Source of the DNA: Aquilaria yunnanensis
Taxonomy: Eukaryota > Streptophyta > Magnoliopsida > Malvales > Thymelaeaceae
Direction: 5' to 3'
DNA length: 64,000 nucleotides
Assembly: GCA_039654915.1 (NCBI GenBank)
Contig: CM077600.1
Location: 26,086,953 to 26,150,952, forward strand
Shown: in pieces, positions 58,901-64,000 of the stretch
Position numbering within the stretch: the first letter of the stretch is position 1
Layout of the letters: every line of letters begins with the position of its first letter
Notes under the pieces: generated by a model
Told to the model about the DNA's origin: nothing
The model's database searches: none
What the model saw: only the letters and a program-made list of their open reading frames with translations
Position numbers and translations under genes: made by a program

Positions 58901-59420
58901 TACAAGTACGTTGCAGCAACCGAGAGTTTCAAATGGGTCCATGAAACTGGTGCATGATGAGCCAGCAGCTCAGCGGTCACAGCCAGGTTTTACAGTGCAA
59001 CCCAGTTTTCGACCTCAAAACTCTAATCCTCACCAACAACCGTATAGCAGTCAAAATCAATTCTCTCAGAACCCAGTTAAGAGAGGCAGCATTCAGGAAG
59101 GCCTGCTGCAGAACTATGATTATAATCATCCAAACAACAGACATGCTACCTGCAATATAAGAAGATACCAAAGTCCTCCCCGTGGCTGTCCCGATCCCGA
59201 TTGTATGACCAAGTTTCCCAGGAGAGACTATTCCAGGCAGCCATTGTCAAACTTGAATTATGGTCACCCAACCAATAGACCAAATGGGCATGACCAGCAG
59301 AGACAACCTTGCCATCACTTTGCCCGTGGAAGATGTTACTTTGGACAGAGTTGCAAGTTTTCTCATGAGTCATCATCCCATGTTCAAGGGAATCACGCAG
59401 GGCGCTACACGCATTATTGA
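55933..59420 (+). CDS. SAP and CCCH zinc-finger protein (zinc finger CCCH domain-containing protein 62-like)
   Basis: Nine coding exons with GT..AG introns in consistent phase: 55933-56150, 56237-56322, 56533-56647, 56738-56799, 56941-56992, 57169-57280, 58311-58409, 58483-58610, 58754-59420; 512 residues. The start is the ATG of MAVSDDENPS. The N-terminus is very acidic. Exon 3 encodes a SAP DNA-binding motif (KVYLRKNGLRLSGNKDTLIQ, ~110-130). The middle part (GKRIIAGRIVKESYGGAKQQ; VLWSRGEKPLPALYPLLIKG) is the conserved core of this plant family. A Lys-rich and then Gln/Asn/Pro-rich tail ends in one C-x7-C-x5-C-x3-H finger (477-495). Likely nuclear, binding DNA and/or RNA; the precise role is unknown. 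Intron 6 (1,030 bp) holds a GC-rich insertion. Confidence 0.88.
57480..57900. other. GC-rich insertion in intron 6 of the SAP/CCCH gene
   Basis: A G-rich stretch (e.g. GGCTGGGCCTGAGGCGGAGG, GCGCACCGGAGGAGGATTTA) contrasts with the AT-rich intron around it. It carries no splice-compatible exon in phase 0 that I can see. It is probably a transposon fragment. Confidence 0.4.
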
Positions 59421-59833
59421 AAAATTTTGAGGTTGCAGTGCTTCAGCAGCAGTTCGAACGTTAAAACTGCATCAGATTGTTAATTTGTTCTACGCCATTG
59501 TGTGACCGATTTGAAGTCAAATTATCCAATTTGATATCTATCAGTTTCATTATTGTTCTCTTAATTTGGGTGCGCCTCTTTGTTTTCTCTTGGGCGATAC
59601 AAAATCCCTTGCATTTATCCCTCTACGGTTTGCGAGTACGCAACATATAAACCCTCCACCACAAGGCACCACCAGGCTATGCTTGGCAAACAGATGTCAA
59701 ATAACCTATTTGATTGACATAAAATTCACAACAATTATTTTTCCTCTTATACTCAAAATTATAAAACACAAACCCAAACAACAACAGAAAAGGAAAACTA
59801 AATTAAAAGAAATAGTAAAACTAAAATCAAATA

Positions 59834-60603
59834 CTCCCTCCGTCTTGGAAGATCTGCTCCATTTACATTTGAGCGTAGTTTAAGAAAAACTCACCAATTT
59901 ACACTTTTACCCCTCCATTACCTCTTCTTCTCGTGTCTATTTGTCCGTTGGTTTGTCCGTCATCCATCCGTCGTCCATCTGCCCATTGTCCGTCTATCCG
60001 TCGTCTATTTGTTGCGTTCTTTCATCTGTCGTTCGTCTGTCTTTAATTGTGTCGTTGTCCTTTTGTTCCGGGCTCGATTTGCGTCGCCTCTCAGCCTCTA
60101 GGATTAATTAGTGTTGCCTCTCCGCCTCCGACCTTGATTTGTGTTGCCTCTCCGCCTCCACGCTCGATTCCCGTTGCGTCGCCTCTCCGCCTCCAACCAT
60201 GATTCGCGTCACCTCTCTGCCTCCAACCTCGATTCGTGTCGCCTTTCCGCCTCTGACCTCGATTCGCCTCACCTCTCCGCCTTTGGTCTCAATTCGCATA
60301 AGCCTACTCATCTCTGTCCTCAATTCATGTCACCTCCTTGATTCACCTCCTCATCACATCGCTCCCTCATAACCCATCTCGCCAGATGCCGTCCTCGTTT
60401 GCGTCGGCCACTGGCATGTTTGGTTGATGAGGGCAAAACCTCACCGGAGAGAGAGAGTGTGAGGTTTGTGAAAGAGAGAGAGATGTACTACCATGGGTAT
60501 AATGGTAAATGGAATGTGAAAAAGTTACCAAAAAATGAAATGATACAAAGTTTTTGGATTACCTAAAAAAAAAAATATAGCAAAATTTATTAGACGGAAA
60601 TAG
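59834..60603. mobile_element. Mariner/Stowaway-type non-autonomous DNA transposon
   Basis: The left end CTCCCTCCGTCTT and right end AGACGGAAATAG are inverted (TCCGTCT core), each next to a TA dinucleotide (59832-59833, 60604-60605), the target duplication of plant mariner-like elements. At 770 bp it is longer than most Stowaway MITEs because of internal minisatellites. It encodes no transposase. Confidence 0.6.
59930..60310. repeat. Pyrimidine-rich minisatellites inside the mariner-type element
   Basis: The first part repeats TCCGTC/TCCATC (59940-60050). The second part (60070-60300) has about eight ~30-bp units of the type CTCTCCGCCTCCAACCTCGA + TTCGTGTCGC. Ser/Arg-rich frames across it are products of the repeat. 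Confidence 0.8.
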
Positions 60604-60605
60604 TA

Positions 60606-61620
60606 TTAAACAAAACCAAAATCCTTAAACTTAATGGATTTGAGCCCTTAAACCCTATTATTTTGCTCTCAATTTGGTGAAATCACATCACGTACAATAT
60701 ACAGTTTTCCGCATTGTGTTCTAAGTTTACTTACACATTATCTATTAACTGTTGCATTATCATTGGATGAAAGTGTAGTATTCATTATTTTTCGGGTTGA
60801 AGTTAATATTTTCAAGTTATTGGGTTTCGTCAATATATGAACACACGGGCTTTGTTGGTTCCATTGTTATTCCGAAATCCAAAAACTAATTTCAAAATTT
60901 TCAATCAAGCCCAAGTGCCCAGAAATGTCGGATTAGCGATTTGGGTAATGAATATTACCAGCACCAACATGTAAGGACAAGAATCACATGACCATTGCCC
61001 AACAAGGACTAAACTTCTGCTACCTTCTTCAAGCTGTCTTCTTATCTTCATAAAATTCAAAAGTTTCGATTTGATTAGCTTTGATCCTTCAGGTTAGTAA
61101 CTTTTCATATCTCTTTTCTGTTGAACTCGATTGATGTTGGATCGACCGTTATAGATGATGAAGAGGAAGCTGCTTCTTCAATTCAACTGGTTTAACATCT
61201 CTTGTTCGTTCTTTCCTTTCCGTCTTAATACTCGTGCATGCTTCCCACGTTATTATTATTGTTATTATTGTTCCTTTCTTGAATTTGAACTCCATAACTT
61301 TTTAGTGGGCAGATTTTCTTTTTCTTTTTCTTGCATCTTTTGGAGCTGCATTTGAATTGTACAGCTCCATTTCTGAAGATTTAAAGCAACTGGATTTGTA
61401 GTATGAGGTCATAATCATGACACGAGCAACTTTTGTTTTAGATTTTTCCAGGGAAATTTTTTGGGGCTAAGTAGTGATCACTGTAGTTGTGTCAGCTATG
61501 TTCCTTGAAGTTGAGAAATGAACATGATCAATTCTTGAAATGCTTAAGGATCAAGCAAGTCGAACCTAGCAAATGAAACTAATTTGCTTCTATTGAATGG
61601 CGCTCTTGGTTTTAGGAGAA
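60606..61620 (+). other. Upstream region and probable 5' UTR of the hydroxy-acid oxidase gene
   Basis: No gene is seen. A possible non-coding first exon ends at a GATCCTTCAG/GTTAGT donor near 61093, and TTGGTTTTAG/GAGAA near 61614 is a good acceptor just before the ATG, so an intron in the 5' UTR is likely. Confidence 0.4.
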
Positions 61621-64000
61621 ATGTGTAGCGAACCTGTAAATGTGAACGAGTTCCAGATATTAGCTAAGCAAGCCCTCCCAAAGATGTACTACGATTTCTA
61701 TGCAGGAGGAGCTGAGGATCAACACACGCTAAAAGAAAATGTGGAAGCATTCTGTAGAATCATGTAAGATGCCTCATTAGTTATTTGCTCAAAATAGTAA
61801 CTGTTAATAGAAGTTTGTTAATCATATTACATGAATCAGGCTCCGGCCTAGAGTTCTTGTTGATGTGAGCAGAATTGATATGTCGACAACAATATTGGGA
61901 TACCAAGTTTCTGCTCCTATTTTGATTGCTCCAACTTCTTATCACAAGCTAGCACACCCGGAAGGTCTAGTCTATTCAACTACCTTGCTGAGAATTAGTG
62001 TTGCAATGTTCAGAAACTCAGGTTGTTCTTTGTTTTTGCTTGTGACAGGTGAGGTGGCAACTGCCAGAGCAGCTGCAGCATGTAACACAATAATGGTATT
62101 GTCATCCTAACTTGTGAAGTTCCATTGTAGCCTGCCTTTTCTGGGGACACTGAGTTGAGCCTAAAATGCAGATATTGTCCTACATGTCTACATGTACTGT
62201 TGAGGAGGTTGCCTCAAGCTGCAATGCTGTCCGGTTCTTTCAACTATATGTATCAGTTTCTCCCTCTTGAATTCCTCTGGTCATTGGAAATTTTCTCAGC
62301 ATGCTTGCATGTCTAATCTCCGTACCCCCTAGTTTTTTTATTCTGCTCATCAATTGTATCACTTAAGATCTCTTGTCCAACAGGTGTACAAAAGGCGAGA
62401 TATAACAGCCCAGCTAGTGCAGAGAGCTGAGAGAAGTGGATTTAGGGCCATAGTCTTAACAGTAGATGTTCCTCGACTTGGCCGTAGGGAGGCAGACATA
62501 AAGAACAAGTTAGATATTCTCTCTCTCTGACATTTTATGATTTGTGAGTCTTTAAATGATTTGTGGGCTGCAAGTGTCTACTGTGCCTCAAAAAGGGGAA
62601 ACAACAACAACAAAAAAAAATAACACAGTTTAGATGCCGAGGAATATGAGCTTGGCTAGCTTGTTTCTTCACCTTTCTAGGCAAAATGAACAGCTAAGTC
62701 TCTTGTTTCCTCACCTACTCCTGGCTTCACATCCTTGGGAATACCTAGATTCATGAGCTGTGGAATGTGCCCTTCAAGGATAGGCTAAGAACACCATTTA
62801 CTAGCAACTTGATTGAGAAAAAGTATCTTGCCACGAGTTTGTACCAAAAGTCAACTGCATGCCTAACTGATATGTGCCTCGTTCATACAGGATGGTTGCT
62901 CCGCAGTTGAAGAACTTCGAAGGTCTCTTATCAACAAGCTTTTCCTCTGTGAGTGGGATGATTATATCCAGTCCAAAATATAAGCACAATACTTCACAAA
63001 AAAGAGGAGTCTTGATTCTCATTTTCATGTTTGTCGAATAAAAAGTTTATGCTTCTTGCATTGGGTGACACTGTGTTTACAGTTGCTTGCTTCTTAGTGC
63101 CCAATTTATGTTTGCTCAGCGAAGGTCCTAGTCTGGAACAGATAAATTTGTTTATGATCTGAACTTTTGCAGAACGAGGGTTCAGGTCTAGAAGCCCTTG
63201 CCAATAGTACACTTGACCCCTCCTTGTCTTGGAAGGTATAATCCGATCGTTCAGTTGTCTACTCTATCCTGTGTAACCATGCAAACTTCTTCCTTCATAT
63301 ATACATATTAGGTGTGCTTTCCTGGAAACCGTTATTGAAGAACTTCTGGTTATATCTGTTCTTGTGCTGCTCATTACTTTATATGCAGGATTTATTACTA
63401 CCTCCAACCCATAATCTTTGTCACTTTTTGACTTTTTAAAATTGAGTTGACTATGTGTATCTTTTGTGTAAATGACACATAGGCATGTGAATTTGGATGC
63501 AAATGATAGATCCAATCTTGTACTTTACTAATAATACTTCCCCTTTTTTTTCCAATAACAATTAATACAAGAAAAAATTGGTCAAGCCCAATTCCAAAAA
63601 GTCAAGAAGTGACGAACCATATTTTTTTAAAGGCAAAGTCTTACAAGAAGAATGCGACTTCAAAAAGAACTAAAGAAGCGTGATACAATTAACAAAATAT
63701 CTGTTCCTTTAAGATGTTTCTAAGTCTAACTTGTTCTCTACAGGACATAGAGTGGTTAAAATCCATCACAAGCTTGCCAATTCTGGTCAAGGGTATACTC
63801 ACTCGTGAAGATGGTACAGTCAAGTTTCAGAATGTTTTGTATTTGGAATTTCATGTTTTCTTAACTGTACAGGGATTTGTAAACTTCTGCTTACTTAAAT
63901 GTACAAGTGTTGGTCAGATCAGAAATGCTCTGCGCAAGCACTAGCTCCATCTGATATCCCTAGAATCTGTACTCAAACGTTCTAATCGCCCCTAAAAAAG
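61621..64000 (+). CDS. HAOX: Peroxisomal (S)-2-hydroxy-acid oxidase, HAOX (GLO3/GLO4) type, 3' part outside window
   Basis: FMN-dependent oxidase of long- and medium-chain 2-hydroxy acids in peroxisomes, making the 2-oxo acid and H2O2. Coding exons: 61621-61763, 61840-61964, 62049-62095, 62172-62249, 62384-62508, 62891-62948, 63173-63235, 63744-63813; all phases agree. Landmarks are [80 protein letters not shown] and [12 protein letters not shown] (FMN-binding Lys). The [14 protein letters not shown] and [16 protein letters not shown] versions fit HAOX rather than photorespiratory glycolate oxidase. The catalytic His and the peroxisomal C-terminal signal lie beyond the window. Confidence 0.9.
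63399..63535. mobile_element. Possible Stowaway-like MITE fragment in intron 7
   Basis: TACTACCTCCAACCCATAAT resembles the CTCCCTCCGTCCC start of Stowaway elements followed by typical inner sequence (ATCTTTGTCACTTTTTGACT). A matching inverted right end was not found. Confidence 0.3.

Overview
The window is nuclear DNA of a eudicot-like flowering plant. The evidence is AT-rich intergenic sequence with large LTR retrotransposons, a telomere-like tract and a satellite, multi-exon genes with GT..AG introns, and two recognisable plant genes at the right end. The species cannot be named from the sequence.

Layout. (1) 1-6598: remnant of a large Ogre/Tat-like Ty3-gypsy element on the minus strand. 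Its LTR has been rearranged to contain a block with a frameshifted LOG-like gene and a 182-aa cysteine-rich protein gene (CRP). (2) 6599-8107: AT-rich sequence. (3) 8108-9060: degenerate CCCTAA-type tract. (4) 9061-41311: a ~22-bp KpnI-type (GGTACC) satellite with a ~152-bp higher-order period. It flips orientation at a perfect 18-bp palindrome (9671-9688) and is split by two young retrotransposons. (5) 10520-29897: a 19.4-kb minus-strand Ogre/Tat-like element with 3.65-kb LTRs, PBS, PPT and an intact 622-aa gag but no pol. Between gag and the 3' LTR it carries three copies of the CRP gene, a LOG-like (cytokinin-activating enzyme) gene and two hairpin-forming tandem arrays. (6) 31836-41066: a 9.2-kb minus-strand Ty3-gypsy chromovirus (Tekay/Del-like) with 2,843-bp LTRs showing no visible difference, a tRNA-iMet PBS, and pol missing RNase H and most of integrase. 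(7) 43573-48131: an old, stop-riddled Ty1-copia element on the plus strand. (8) 48132-55700: AT-rich sequence with a 1.5-kb unclassified insertion rich in GCGCCTAGGCGC motifs. (9) 55933-59420: a nine-exon gene for a SAP + CCCH zinc-finger protein. (10) 59834-60603: a mariner/Stowaway-type element with TA target duplication. (11) 61621 to the window end: the first eight coding exons of a peroxisomal (S)-2-hydroxy-acid oxidase of the HAOX (GLO3/GLO4) type.

The best candidate for something undescribed is the accessory module of the Ogre/Tat-like family. The LOG-like gene and most CRP genes have their own TATA box, preceded by copies of an ~80-bp repeat, so they look like separate transcription units rather than part of the gag mRNA. 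The CRP family is not one I know from plants. Its Arg/Lys-rich patch followed by a C-x2-C-x4-C-x3-C finger recalls the cysteine-rich nucleic-acid-binding proteins of carlaviruses and their relatives. The LOG-like genes lack introns, which suggests capture through RNA. The module occurs twice in the window in two arrangements (inside an LTR, and between gag and the 3' LTR), so it has moved as a unit.
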